A stretch of DNA of 64,000 nt from Micromonospora sp. NBC_01740 (GCF_035920365.1 NZ_CP109150.1:4154001-4218000); one strand, 5' to 3'. Shown: positions 8,352 to 17,355, counted from the first letter of the stretch. Translations and numbers: made by a program. Notes: generated by a model from the letters alone, not told the origin.

Positions 8352-10982
8352 ATGATCGGGACCACGGTCGGCGGGACGCCGGCGCCGGGCGTACGCCGGG
8401 TCGGGCCTGTCACCCAAGCGCCCGAGGTCACCGTGGCGCCGTACGCGGTGGTGCGGGTCGCCGGTGTCACCCTCCCGGAGCCGTCGGCCGTGACCGAGGA
8501 GTTCCGGGGTGTCGCCGCCCGCCTGCTGGAGCTGACCGCACGCGCCGAGCGAATGGCCGCGGCGCTCGCCGACGTGCTGCACGAGCAGGTCGTCCGGGCC
8601 TCTTCCGACCAGCGTCGGGTGCTGCTGGCCCTGCGCCGCGACGTGCACAACGGGCGCAGCCCGTCGGTGGCGTCGCGTACCCGGCTGGCCGGCTGGACCG
8701 ACCACCTGCCCGGCCTGGCGTCCTGGCTCGGCCTCCGCGACGACATCGACCGGCACACCGCGGAACTCGACGCCCTTCTCGCGCCGGCGCTCGCCGCCGA
8801 CCGGGTCGCCCTGGCCGAGCTGTGCCGCACCGAGGAGTTGTCCCGGGCCGTCGCGCTGACCAGCGTGGACCTGCTGCGGGCGCTGCGCCGGGCGGCCGAG
8901 CAGGGCCCGGCACCCGACGACCGGGCACGCAAGTCGGAGGCCACCGTGCTCCGGTACGCGCTGCGGGCGGCCACCAGGACCGTGCCGCTGTCCTGGTTCA
9001 CCCGGGTGGGCTGGGGCCGCTGGGACGGGCCGGTGCCGAACCCGACCGGCTCCCCGGAGGTGGTGGCTGTCGCCAACGCCGACCGGGCCACTCTGTCCGC
9101 CCTCGTCCACGCCGTGCTCCGGCACCCCGACCGTCGCGGCGATCTGCCCCACACGCTGGCGCCCGGCCTGTGGGTGGACGGGGCGGTGATCCGGCTGCGT
9201 CGCCAGACTCAGGCCCCCGACGCGCCACCCGGGGTGCAACGGGAGGAGGCGCTGACGCTGCCGCTGACCCGGGCGCTGCGGCACCTGCTGGATCTGCTGG
9301 AGCCCGGCAGGGTGGCGACGCCGCACCAACTCGCGACGGAACTGGCCACCCGGCTGCCCCGTCCGGCGCCGCAGGCGTCCGCGGCGGCTCGGGCGTACCT
9401 GCACGCGCTCGTCGAACAGGGCGTCCTCCGCCCCGCGTACCCGGTGGACCCGCAGGCCGTCGACGGCCTCGCCGCCGTCGCCGACTGGCTGGCCGGGATC
9501 GGCCTGGCCGACGTGGCCGTGTCGCTGCGGGAGATCGATGCCAGGACCACCGCGTTCGCCGGTCTCGACGCGACCGAACGGCCGGCGGCCCTGGCCGGGC
9601 TACGCTCCCGCTGGGACGCGGCCTTCGCCCTGCTCGGCGCGGACCGCACGGGTCGTCCGCAACCCCTCACCGAGGACGTGACCCTGGTCCGCCCGGTGGG
9701 CCTCGGCCGGACCCACGGCCGGGACCACCGGGGCACCCTCGCCGCGCTGACCCCGCTCTTCGAACTATTCGACCAGCACGCGGTGGTCCGCCGCCTGGCC
9801 CGGGACCGCTTCGTCGCCCGCTATGGCGTGGGCGGCCGCTGCGCGTCGCCGACGGAGTTCGCCGAGGAGTACGCCGCGGTCTGGCAGGCGACGCACCTGG
9901 TCGGCGTCGACGGCACCCTGGACCCGACGCTCGACCTCGCCCCCGGTGACGAGCTGCGCGAACTGGCCCGGCTCCGGGCCGACCTGGTGGCCGCCGTCAC
10001 GACCGACGACGACGGGAACCTGACCGTCCCCGACGAGCTGCCCGACGACGTCGCCCCCAGGCTGCCCCGTTGGCTCACCAGCCGACCCGGCTCGTACGCG
10101 GTCTTCGGACAGTCCTGCCACGACGGCGCGTCGTTCTGTGTCAATCACGTGTACGGCGGCTGGGGCCGGTTCACCAGCCGCTTCCTGCGGCAGCTCCCCC
10201 CGGAGGCCGAAACGGCCGTCGCCGCCCAGCTCCGGCGCCACCTCGGCGCACGGGTGGCGCAGCTCCGCCCGGTCAACGGGTTCAACGGCAACCTGCATCC
10301 GCTGCTCGTCGGCGATGAGATCGCCGACGACCGCCGCCACGGAACCCTGGTCCCGGACGACCTGCACCTGGTCCACGACGTCGCCACCGATCAGGTCCGC
10401 CTGGTGGTCACCGCCACCGGTGAACCGTTGGACGTGGTCTATCTCGGGTTCCTGGTGCCGGTGATGCTGCCGGAGCGCCTGACCAGCATGCTCACCGACG
10501 TGGGCACGGGATCGGTCGGACTGGGCGGGGCCATGGCGGCCCGACAGCTCCGCCGCACCCCGGTCGGCCCGGTCTGGTGCCGGCCCCGGCTGCGGTACCG
10601 GGAGGTGGTCCTCTCCCGGGCGGACTGGCGGCTCTCCGCGGACATCGTCGCCGCCTGGCGGGCCGAGCTGGACGCCCGGCCCGCTGAGGTGGGACGCACC
10701 GCCGTGCGCTGGCGACACCTGCTCGGCCTGCCCGAGCACGTCTTCGTCAGCGCCGCCGCCGTCGGGGGCGCGAAGGGGTTGACGGCGTTCATGTCCTACC
10801 TGGAACAGCCCCGTTCCCAGTACGTCGACCTCGCAAGCCCGCTGCACCTGCGTTGCCTGTCCCGGACCCTGGCCCGCTACCCGGACGGCGTCGTCCTGGA
10901 GGAGGCACTGCCCGCTCCCCGTCCCGGGCAGCCGGCGACGGAGGTCGTGATCGAGCTGTACCGTACGGGCACCGATGGGTGA
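8352..10982 (+). CDS. LanB-type dehydratase, glutamylation protein (LazB-like)
   Basis: An 876-residue protein of the lantibiotic dehydratase N-terminal family in its stand-alone (split) form. In thiopeptide and goadsporin pathways such proteins use glutamyl-tRNA to glutamylate Ser/Thr side chains of the precursor, the first half of dehydroalanine formation. The length and motifs such as QSCHDGASFCVNHVYGGWGR and VNGFNGNLHPLLVGDEI fit this family. It ends where the glutamylation domain ends; the elimination domain is on the next gene. The ATG was chosen because GAGGAG precedes it closely. It starts the plus-strand arm of the cluster. Catalytic residues were not verified by alignment. Confidence 0.85.
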   Translation: MIGTTVGGTPAPGVRRVGPVTQAPEVTVAPYAVVRVAGVTLPEPSAVTEEFRGVAARLLELTARAERMAAALADVLHEQVVRASSDQRRVLLALRRDVHNGRSPSVASRTRLAGWTDHLPGLASWLGLRDDIDRHTAELDALLAPALAADRVALAELCRTEELSRAVALTSVDLLRALRRAAEQGPAPDDRARKSEATVLRYALRAATRTVPLSWFTRVGWGRWDGPVPNPTGSPEVVAVANADRATLSALVHAVLRHPDRRGDLPHTLAPGLWVDGAVIRLRRQTQAPDAPPGVQREEALTLPLTRALRHLLDLLEPGRVATPHQLATELATRLPRPAPQASAAARAYLHALVEQGVLRPAYPVDPQAVDGLAAVADWLAGIGLADVAVSLREIDARTTAFAGLDATERPAALAGLRSRWDAAFALLGADRTGRPQPLTEDVTLVRPVGLGRTHGRDHRGTLAALTPLFELFDQHAVVRRLARDRFVARYGVGGRCASPTEFAEEYAAVWQATHLVGVDGTLDPTLDLAPGDELRELARLRADLVAAVTTDDDGNLTVPDELPDDVAPRLPRWLTSRPGSYAVFGQSCHDGASFCVNHVYGGWGRFTSRFLRQLPPEAETAVAAQLRRHLGARVAQLRPVNGFNGNLHPLLVGDEIADDRRHGTLVPDDLHLVHDVATDQVRLVVTATGEPLDVVYLGFLVPVMLPERLTSMLTDVGTGSVGLGGAMAARQLRRTPVGPVWCRPRLRYREVVLSRADWRLSADIVAAWRAELDARPAEVGRTAVRWRHLLGLPEHVFVSAAAVGGAKGLTAFMSYLEQPRSQYVDLASPLHLRCLSRTLARYPDGVVLEEALPAPRPGQPATEVVIELYRTGTDG

Positions 10983-11051
10983 GCCCCGGTCGACGGCCGC
11001 CGCCGACGTCGTCCTGCCGCGCCGGCTTCCGACCTGTCCGGAGGAGTTCCC

Positions 11052-12752
11052 ATGCCCGTGACCGCCGCCCCCGTCCACCCCGGGCGGGGCTCCTTCCACA
11101 GCCTGCACTGCTATCTGCACTGGAGTGCGGAACACGTCGACGACTTCATCACCGGCACACTCACACCGCTCATGGAGGGACTGCGTCGGAACGGGACGAT
11201 CGCCGACTGGTTCTTCATCCGCTACTTCGACGACGGTCCACACCTGAGGGTGCGGGCGCGGGGCGCCGAGGCGCACGAGCACCGCCGGTGGCAGGAACAG
11301 TTGGTGGCCGCGGCCCGGGCCGCCGACCATCCGCTGCTCGACCTCGGCACCGCCAGCCGTCCGGGGTGGCCGGGGCACGCACAGGCCCGGCAGGTCGACT
11401 ACGAGCCGGAGACCGAGCGGTACGGCGGCCCGGCCGCGCTGCCGGTGGCGGAGGCGGTGTTCGGCACCTCCAGCCGGATCGCCGCCGAGGTGGTCGCGCG
11501 TACGCCGGGACCCGGCCAGCGGATGGTGGCGGCCACCGACCTGGTCCTCGCCACCCTGATCGCCCTCGACCTGGACATGCTCGCCGCGGCCCGATGGCTG
11601 CGCCGCAGCGCGACCGCCTGGCGGTGGCACCCGGAGAGCACCACGCTGACGGCGGGCACTGTGCAGGGGCCGGCGCTCGCCGCAGCCACCACGCAGGCCC
11701 GCTCGGTGGTACGGCGCTGGCACGAGATCACCGCCTCCGCGGCGGACGGCTCCCGGATCCGGGACCGGTGGGCCGCCCAGGTGCGCGCCGCCCGCGCCCA
11801 GCTGGAGAGCTCTGCCGGCGGCGTCGACCGGTGGGCCGGGGTGTGGGCGTCCCAACTGCACATGCTGCTCAACCGGTTGGGCATCCTGCCCGACGAGGAG
11901 CGCTCCCTCTACCACTTCCTCGCCGCCGCGTTGCTGGCGCCGGACGGCCCCACCGACTTCTTCGCCGACGGCACCGCCAGCCCCGACCGGCGGTACCTGG
12001 CCGCCAGCAGCTACGCCCCGGGCCGCATCGAGTGGCAGCGGCCGCGGACGTCGGGCCGGGTGCGGCACGGCGCGCGGCGACGGTCCGGTCCGCCCCTGGC
12101 CCTTCCTCCCGCCGCACCCGTGACGGCCGCGCTCGGCGACGCGCTCACCGCGCGGGCCAGCGGACGCGGCACGCTCTGCGGCCCGCTGGACGCCGCGCAC
12201 CTGGCCACTCTGCTGTGGACCGCCAGCGGGGCGAGTGATCGGGCCGACAGGCCCGGGATGCGCCGGCCCTACCCGAGCGCCGGCGCCAAGTACGCGGTCC
12301 GGCTGCGCCTGCTGGCCCGGGACGTGGCCGGCGTCCCGGCTCACCAGTACGACGTGGACGCCGAGTCCCGGCTCCTGCTGCCCACCGGCCCGGTGCCCAC
12401 CGACGTCGAGCTGGCCACCGCGTCGATGTGGTTCAGGGCCGGACCGGCGACGCAGTCGGCGGACACCCCGGCCAGCCAGGAACGGATCGATCTGTCGGCG
12501 CTGCCGGCGCTGCTCGGGGTCTACGTCGACCTGCCCGCGCTGCGGGCCACCTACGGCCTCCGGGCGCTGCGCTTCGGCATGCTCGAGGCCGGTCACCTGG
12601 CCCAGAACCTGGCCCTCACGGCAGCGGCGACGGGCCTCGGGCTGGGCATGGTCGGTGGGTTCTACGACGACATCGCCCACGAACTGCTCCTCCTCGACGG
12701 CGTCGACGAGGTTCTCGCCTACCTGCTTCCGGTCGGCCGGCCCGCCGGGTGA
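11052..12752 (+). CDS. Fused glutamate-elimination (SpaB-C-like) and SagB-type azoline dehydrogenase (LazF-like)
   Basis: A 566-residue two-domain protein. The N-terminal 320 residues match the thiopeptide-type LanB C-terminal domain, with the typical opening (SFHSLHCYLH) and FFIRYFDDGPHLRVR. This part would eliminate glutamate to give dehydroamino acids. From about residue 370 it is a nitroreductase-fold SagB-like dehydrogenase (RRPYPSAGAKYAVRLRLLAR, LEAGHLAQNLALTAAATGLG) that oxidises azolines to azoles with FMN. The same fusion is known for LazF of lactazole biosynthesis. GGAGGAG lies before the ATG, and 69 bp separate it from the LanB gene, so they form one operon. An alternative is that the N-terminal domain forms a pyridine ring instead; the fusion precedent argues for elimination. 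Confidence 0.85.
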   Translation: MPVTAAPVHPGRGSFHSLHCYLHWSAEHVDDFITGTLTPLMEGLRRNGTIADWFFIRYFDDGPHLRVRARGAEAHEHRRWQEQLVAAARAADHPLLDLGTASRPGWPGHAQARQVDYEPETERYGGPAALPVAEAVFGTSSRIAAEVVARTPGPGQRMVAATDLVLATLIALDLDMLAAARWLRRSATAWRWHPESTTLTAGTVQGPALAAATTQARSVVRRWHEITASAADGSRIRDRWAAQVRAARAQLESSAGGVDRWAGVWASQLHMLLNRLGILPDEERSLYHFLAAALLAPDGPTDFFADGTASPDRRYLAASSYAPGRIEWQRPRTSGRVRHGARRRSGPPLALPPAAPVTAALGDALTARASGRGTLCGPLDAAHLATLLWTASGASDRADRPGMRRPYPSAGAKYAVRLRLLARDVAGVPAHQYDVDAESRLLLPTGPVPTDVELATASMWFRAGPATQSADTPASQERIDLSALPALLGVYVDLPALRATYGLRALRFGMLEAGHLAQNLALTAAATGLGLGMVGGFYDDIAHELLLLDGVDEVLAYLLPVGRPAG

Positions 12753-12760
12753 CCCCTGGC

Positions 12761-12787
12761 GGTCGGGCCCGCACGTCGGGCCCGACC
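12761..12787. terminator. Bidirectional terminator-like hairpin between convergent RiPP operons
   Basis: A perfect ten-base inverted repeat (GGTCGGGCCC and GGGCCCGACC) with a seven-base loop lies in the 61-bp gap between the two convergent arms of the cluster. There is no T-run, as is common in actinomycetes. Confidence 0.7.
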
Positions 12788-12813
12788 CCCTGGCCGGGCC
12801 CGGGAGGGGACGG

Positions 12814-14760
12814 TCACGGGAAGGGATGCGGGTGCAGTGCCAGGTCCTCGTAGCGGGGCCGCCCGGGCAGGCGGCCCAGCACCGCCGGCACAGTCAGCAG
12901 CCGGGGCAGCCCCCGCGTCCGCCGGTTCAGGTGACCGAACGTCATCGGCAGGGTGCCGGGGACGACGACCTTGGCAGCGTGCAACCCGAGGGCCTGCCGC
13001 AGCTCGGGGATGCTCTGGTCGACGACGACCGGTTCCACCCCGGCCCGGTGGTGCAGGTCCGCGCAGAGCGCGCCGAACAGGGCCGCGAGGTCCTCGACGG
13101 GACGGGGCAGTCCCGGCCACACCTCCCGCCAGGCCCGGGTCCGCCCGGCCCCGAGCAGGAACTCGTAGCGCGGCCGTGCTTCCGGCAGGCAGTGCAGCAT
13201 CATGTGGTCGTCCATCTGACGAACCAACGCGGCATCGTCGAGCATCGGCAGCAGCCGGTCGCGGTCCGCCCGCGCTGAATCCCCCTGCCACGTGTCGCGC
13301 ACCTCGTGGAGGTTGACGACCAGCTCCACCACGGCCGAGTGGATCGCCGAGAGGGGATCCAGGTGGGCGCCGGCCGCGAAGAAGGCCGTCGGCGCCCCCA
13401 CGGCGGGCATCCGGTGGTGCGCCAGCGCGACGACCGCCGGCACGGCCAGGTCGGTGGTGGCGTCGAACAACCGTAGGTCGTAGTCGAGCAGGTCCAGATT
13501 GTCGGCGAGGTGCCCGACCAGGTCGAGTTCGTCGGGGAGCGCGACCTCCACCAGCGGGGTACGGGCGTACCAGGCCATCAGGAAGGCGTCCCGTTCGATC
13601 ACCTCGAACAGGCCGTGCAGGGCCGCCTCCTCCAGGCTGTTGCCGAGACCGCAGCCGTTGGAGGACTCCGACAGGAAGGTCACCGACGGGCGTTGCCCGA
13701 GGTCACCCCAGTACGCCGCGTGCTCCGGCACCGCCACGGGCGTCGCCCGGCTGGGCGACCACCCCGGCACCCACCACGTCGGCACGTCGGGGGCGTACGG
13801 GATGTGGTGGGCGCTGGGCAGGTCGGGCAGACCGAGGGCCGCGGGATCGACGGCGCGCTCCGGTCCCAGCTCCGCGAAGGACGACCACTGCCGGGCGGCG
13901 GGCCCGTGGGGGGCGTACCCGGCCAGCCGTTCCACCGCTTCGAAGAGCGCCAACCGGTCAGCCTCCGCGGCGGTCGTCGCCCGGCCGAAGCCCGCCACGG
14001 TGACCGCCGGACCGGCGACCACCGCCCTGGTGACCGGCAGCCCGTACCCCTCGTGCCGGTGCAGCTGGACGACGTGGCCCAGCCGTGGCTCCAGCAGTGC
14101 CCGGCGAAGTCCCGCCAGGTCGGTCGCCGGGTTCGGCCGGCGCAGTCGCAACGGGTCGGCCGGCGGCTGACCGCTGCCGGTGAGCGGCGTCCCAGGTGGA
14201 GCCGGGGGCTGCCGGCTGAGGCATCCTTCGCAGCGGACCCCCACCGGCGCCACCGGATGGGCGGACACGCTCCCGTCGGGCGGGACGACCCAGAGCCGCG
14301 CGGCGGCGGACTGCGGCTCGGCCAACGCCGACCGGACCACCGCGGCGAGCACGGGCAGCAGGGCCGGCGCCGGCCGACCGCCGAGCCGCAGCTCGGCATC
14401 ACCGTGCGGCGTCCGGCCGCCCGGCGCCGCCAGCCTGGCGGCCTCCAGGCAGCGCAGGCAGGTGGCACTGTCGGCGCCGACCAGCGGACCCACCAGCGCC
14501 GTACCGCCGTCGAACCGGACGGGCAGGACGGTGCCGCCGGCCCCGGTGCCCCGGTCGGCCAGCCGGCTCAGCAGCGCCGGACTCCACCGGGTCGACACCA
14601 CCACCGCCGGCCCGGAGCCGGCCCACCCGTCGTCCTCGGCCAGCACCGGGTACGGCGACCCCGCCCCCCTCAGCGCCTCGGCGAGCTGGCCGGCCAGGTC
14701 GGGGTCCGGCTGCCGGGGTCCGCCCCGATCGTCCCCGGGCAACCGAGGATCACCGGTCAT
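12814..14760 (-). CDS. YcaO-domain azoline cyclodehydratase (LazE-like)
   Basis: A 648-residue protein. The N-terminal third carries two CxxC pairs (CLRC and CEGC), the zinc tetrad usual in E1-like partner domains. The C-terminal YcaO domain has the ATP-binding glutamate cluster (LFEVIERDAF) and ends in the PxPxP motif (HPHPFP) typical of azoline-forming YcaO enzymes. It would use ATP to cyclise Cys, and perhaps Ser/Thr, of the precursor to thiazolines or oxazolines, which the SagB-like domain then oxidises. It overlaps the preceding gene by 11 bases, so translation is probably coupled. The N-terminal half is poorly conserved in such proteins and was not assigned further. Confidence 0.92.
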   Translation of the reverse strand: MTGDPRLPGDDRGGPRQPDPDLAGQLAEALRGAGSPYPVLAEDDGWAGSGPAVVVSTRWSPALLSRLADRGTGAGGTVLPVRFDGGTALVGPLVGADSATCLRCLEAARLAAPGGRTPHGDAELRLGGRPAPALLPVLAAVVRSALAEPQSAAARLWVVPPDGSVSAHPVAPVGVRCEGCLSRQPPAPPGTPLTGSGQPPADPLRLRRPNPATDLAGLRRALLEPRLGHVVQLHRHEGYGLPVTRAVVAGPAVTVAGFGRATTAAEADRLALFEAVERLAGYAPHGPAARQWSSFAELGPERAVDPAALGLPDLPSAHHIPYAPDVPTWWVPGWSPSRATPVAVPEHAAYWGDLGQRPSVTFLSESSNGCGLGNSLEEAALHGLFEVIERDAFLMAWYARTPLVEVALPDELDLVGHLADNLDLLDYDLRLFDATTDLAVPAVVALAHHRMPAVGAPTAFFAAGAHLDPLSAIHSAVVELVVNLHEVRDTWQGDSARADRDRLLPMLDDAALVRQMDDHMMLHCLPEARPRYEFLLGAGRTRAWREVWPGLPRPVEDLAALFGALCADLHHRAGVEPVVVDQSIPELRQALGLHAAKVVVPGTLPMTFGHLNRRTRGLPRLLTVPAVLGRLPGRPRYEDLALHPHPFP

Positions 14761-16438
14761 CGCCGGCCCGCAGGACGACGAGCCCGACCGTACGCAGGGC
14801 GGCGGCCAGCGGAGCCGGCGGCGTCACCACGACCGGCTCCGCGGGGGCGCCGACGAGGGTCCGCAGTGACCGCCGGAGGGCGGCCTCCCGTTCGGACCCG
14901 TCGGGCATGGGCGCGGCCGAGCGGCTCACCCGTGGCGACGCTCCACAGGGGCCGTGCGAGTACGGCGGACCGGGCCGGTGTGCACGCCAGCCGACCGTGG
15001 CGACTGCGGTGAGAGCGGCGAAGGCGACCGCGTCGTGGGCCGTGGCCTCGATCGCCCAGCCGAGTTCCATCCACCCACCGGGGTCCGTCGTATCCGGGCC
15101 GCTCACGACGGCCAGCTGCGCCCCGGGGGCGAGCCGGCGGACGTGCACGGTCGCCGGGACGCCGAGCCGGCGGGTCAACGTACGCCACCAGCGGCGGGCT
15201 GCTGGCGCGTCGAACGCCGACGGGGGGACAGCCTCGCCTGACGTGACGCCGGCCGAGGCCACCGACCGGCGGGCGAGGCGGCGCAGCAGCACTCCCTCGG
15301 CATGGCTGCGGTCCACCCCGCAGGCCAGCACGGCGGCCCCTCCGGTGGACACGCTGAGCAGCTCCACCGCTGCCAGCGTGGCGTGCAACCGCGCCGTGGA
15401 GGTGTCCGGACCGTGCCCGGTGACGAGCGTCCCACCGGCCGGGCCGGGAACACCGCCAACCCGGCACCGGGCCAGTCCCACCGGCAGTTGTGGCAGATCG
15501 TCGAGCTCCACCGGCGGCAACACACCGAGTTCCGGGTCCGTGAGGGAGGTGGGTAGGCCCGCGTGGACGGCGTCGTCCCGCCGGTCGGGGGCGTCGACCG
15601 CCGGTGACCGTACGCCGGGCGGCCACGGGTGGGCGGTGGCGCGCAGCGGGTCGCTCCGCACGACGAGCGCCGTCGGCGCGGTCGGGTCGGTCAGCTCGGC
15701 GAGCGCGCCGAGGAGCCGGTGCGCGGCGCAGGCGCCGGCCACCACGGAAACCGGGTCGCCAGGGGCCGTCGCCGCGCCGTCAAGTCCGAGCCGCTCGGCG
15801 ATCAGACCGGACTGGGCCCGCAGTTGCCTGCCCGGGCCGACGGGGGTGACGTAGCCGACCGTGGCGCTGGCCCCGGTCACCACGGCACGCCCGTCGCTGG
15901 CGGCGAGGGTGACGCGTCCGGCGTCGCGCGGTGCGTCGATGCGGGTCGCGGCCCGCCGGACCCGGGCTCCGGCGGCGGTCAACGCCTCGATCGCGGCGGT
16001 GGCAGCGGGGCCCGTTCCCGTGACGGTCACCGATTCCCGGCCGATGCCGGTCCAGGACGCGGCGGGGTCGGTGGCGACCGAGGCCAGCCAGGTGGCGACG
16101 GCGGGTGGCGGCACCGGGGCCGGTCCGCAGGCGTCGGCGGGGGCATGGGCGTGCCCGGTGCCGGCCCAGTGCTCCGGCACCCGGACCAGCAGGTCGTGTT
16201 CCCGGAGGAGGTCGGCCAGCCGGTACAGGGCGAGGGCGACGGGCGGGCGTGGCGACAGGTCGCGCAGGTCGGCTGTGGTCCGGCCGGCCGCGAGGCGCCG
16301 GGTGAGCAGTTGCCAGAGCCGCCACAGCTGTGGCGCGCCGTCCAGGGTGAGGCTGGTGTCCCAGGACCGCAGGTGCAGCCCGCCGTCGATCCGGGTCGCC
16401 TGCACGGTGGGGCGGAGTTGCCAGGAACTGGTCGACAT
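14750..16438 (-). CDS. RiPP leader-binding partner of the YcaO enzyme (LazD-like)
   Basis: A 562-residue protein. Its N-terminal 90 residues (after LRPTVQATRIDGGLHLRSWD) have the size and pattern of a RiPP precursor recognition element, a small winged-helix fold that binds the leader peptide. The middle shows a glycine motif (GTGPAATAAIEAL) like the Rossmann part of E1-like proteins but no CxxC zinc pairs, so it looks like a degenerate E1-like scaffold. In lactazole biosynthesis a protein of this type presents the precursor to the YcaO partner. GAGG precedes the ATG. It lies between the precursor gene and the YcaO gene. The domain call is by context and pattern. Confidence 0.75.
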   Translation of the reverse strand: MSTSSWQLRPTVQATRIDGGLHLRSWDTSLTLDGAPQLWRLWQLLTRRLAAGRTTADLRDLSPRPPVALALYRLADLLREHDLLVRVPEHWAGTGHAHAPADACGPAPVPPPAVATWLASVATDPAASWTGIGRESVTVTGTGPAATAAIEALTAAGARVRRAATRIDAPRDAGRVTLAASDGRAVVTGASATVGYVTPVGPGRQLRAQSGLIAERLGLDGAATAPGDPVSVVAGACAAHRLLGALAELTDPTAPTALVVRSDPLRATAHPWPPGVRSPAVDAPDRRDDAVHAGLPTSLTDPELGVLPPVELDDLPQLPVGLARCRVGGVPGPAGGTLVTGHGPDTSTARLHATLAAVELLSVSTGGAAVLACGVDRSHAEGVLLRRLARRSVASAGVTSGEAVPPSAFDAPAARRWWRTLTRRLGVPATVHVRRLAPGAQLAVVSGPDTTDPGGWMELGWAIEATAHDAVAFAALTAVATVGWRAHRPGPPYSHGPCGASPRVSRSAAPMPDGSEREAALRRSLRTLVGAPAEPVVVTPPAPLAAALRTVGLVVLRAGDDR

Positions 16439-16567
16439 CTGCGCGCCTCACCGGTTGGGGAACGGCTGGGGTCGTCGGAAGGAGTCCGGGGTTGGAAGGG
16501 CGACTGTCGCCGGGCCCGGCGACAGTCGCCTCGTCACTCAGGCAGCGCGGTTCGCGCTCCGCGGCGG

Positions 16568-16741
16568 CTACAGCATCGGCTCGTCCGGACTGATGGAGCA
16601 GGAGCAGGACGCCAGGCACGCGCTGATCCGGGACGCCCCGGTCTCGGGGATCGCAACGGTGTCGCGCATGACCGTCACGGTCAGGCCGCTGAGGTCGAGA
16701 TCGTCGAGCTCGAACTCGTCGTCTTCTCGTTCGATCGGCAT
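16568..16741 (-). CDS. Thiopeptide-like (lactazole-type) precursor peptide
   Basis: The 57-residue peptide has an acidic leader (residues 1-36) with ELDDLDLSGLTV and the signature MRDTVAIPETGA that marks thiazolyl-peptide precursors. A Ser/Cys-rich core follows from S37: SRISACLASCSCSIS and then PDEPML. From memory the leader closely resembles LazA of lactazole. C42, C46 and C48 are candidate thiazoles, and S37, S40, S45, S47, S49 and S51 are candidate dehydroalanines or oxazoles. GGGAGGTGA lies six bases before the ATG, which decides the start against an in-frame GTG at 16846. It heads the minus-strand arm of the cluster, 129 bp before the partner gene. Leader cleavage after A36 is inferred by analogy. 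Confidence 0.88.
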   Translation of the reverse strand: MPIEREDDEFELDDLDLSGLTVTVMRDTVAIPETGASRISACLASCSCSISPDEPML

Positions 16742-16826
16742 GTGGTCACCTCCCTTCGAGGTGGGATGAGGCCCGGGCACGCCGGGATGGCAGAGATTCT
16801 TCCGGCGGCCGGTGCGGGGCGTCGTC

Positions 16827-16850
16827 AGTAGTTTTGCCGACATCACTACT
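16827..16850 (-). promoter_or_regulatory. Inverted repeat upstream of precursor gene, possible operator
   Basis: AGTAGT at 16827 and ACTACT at 16845 form an inverted repeat with a 12-base spacer, roughly 90 bp before the precursor start, in an unusually AT-rich patch. This is a sensible place for the promoter and operator of the precursor operon. No other support exists. Confidence 0.3.
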
Positions 16851-16985
16851 TACCCACGCTCGGTGGCGCTGCTGCCTGCCCGGCCGGGGTCCGCCCCTGG
16901 GCGACCCCTCGGTGGGTGGCGTGTCATCCTGCGCAACGCCACGGCCGAAACGTTCTTCGCCACACTGAGCGCAGGGTGTGATGCC

Positions 16986-17003
16986 CGGCTCGCGAGCGAG
17001 CCG
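16986..17003 (-). terminator. Possible terminator hairpin
   Basis: CGGCTCG and CGAGCCG form a seven-base stem around CGAG, about 40 bp after the stop of the small secreted-protein gene. The stem is short, so termination here is only plausible. Confidence 0.35.
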
Positions 17004-17040
17004 TCTGCGGGCCTGTGCTGACCGGCCCGTCGGTTCCGCT

Positions 17041-17355
17041 TCAGGCGCAGCCGCGGTACTGCAACGCGGCGTCCTTCATGTAGGCCCAGAGTGCCAGGCC
17101 GTTCCAGTAGTCGTAGGTGAGTGTCCAGCCGTTGGCGGTGTTGCCGGTGGGGCCGGTGACGACCTGTCCGTAGCGGCGGGTGCCGTACAGGGTCGACTCG
17201 TTGGGGGCGGTGTACATGCCCGCGTAGTCCCAGACGACGGTGAAGCTGCTCGTCGTGCAGGCCGCCTGCGCCGTCCCGGCCGGCACGAGGGCCGTCAGTG
17301 CGGTCGCGGCGAGGCAGGCCGCCGTCGTGTGTAGTAGCAGTCGTCGCACGGTCAC
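17041..17355 (-). CDS. Small secreted protein, SH3b-like
   Basis: A 104-residue protein with a clear signal peptide: a basic start (MTVRRLLLHTTAA), a hydrophobic core, and likely cleavage at GTAQA-A. The mature part of about 74 residues has two cysteines, one at each end, and many aromatic residues (VVWDYAGMYTAP, NGWTLTYDYWNGLALW), as in small actinobacterial SH3b-type exported proteins. It would act outside the cell, perhaps on the wall, but no substrate is evident. It lies alone between the RiPP cluster and a serine hydrolase on the other strand, with a short hairpin downstream. Confidence 0.75.
   Translation of the reverse strand: MTVRRLLLHTTAACLAATALTALVPAGTAQAACTTSSFTVVWDYAGMYTAPNESTLYGTRRYGQVVTGPTGNTANGWTLTYDYWNGLALWAYMKDAALQYRGCA

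Noticed and set aside
8018..9949. Plus-strand open frame overlapping the start of the LanB gene in another frame
   Set aside because: Arg/Pro/Gly-rich sequence with no recognisable domain, and it conflicts with a well-supported gene.
9765..12680. Long minus-strand open frame opposite the LanB and LazF-like genes
   Set aside because: Composition is Gly/Gln/Arg/Val-rich without any domain, and both sense genes have clear families and ribosome binding sites.
16742..16846. N-terminal extension of the precursor peptide to a GTG
   Set aside because: The strong GGGAGGTGA lies within this extension, directly before the ATG, and known precursors begin close to the acidic leader.
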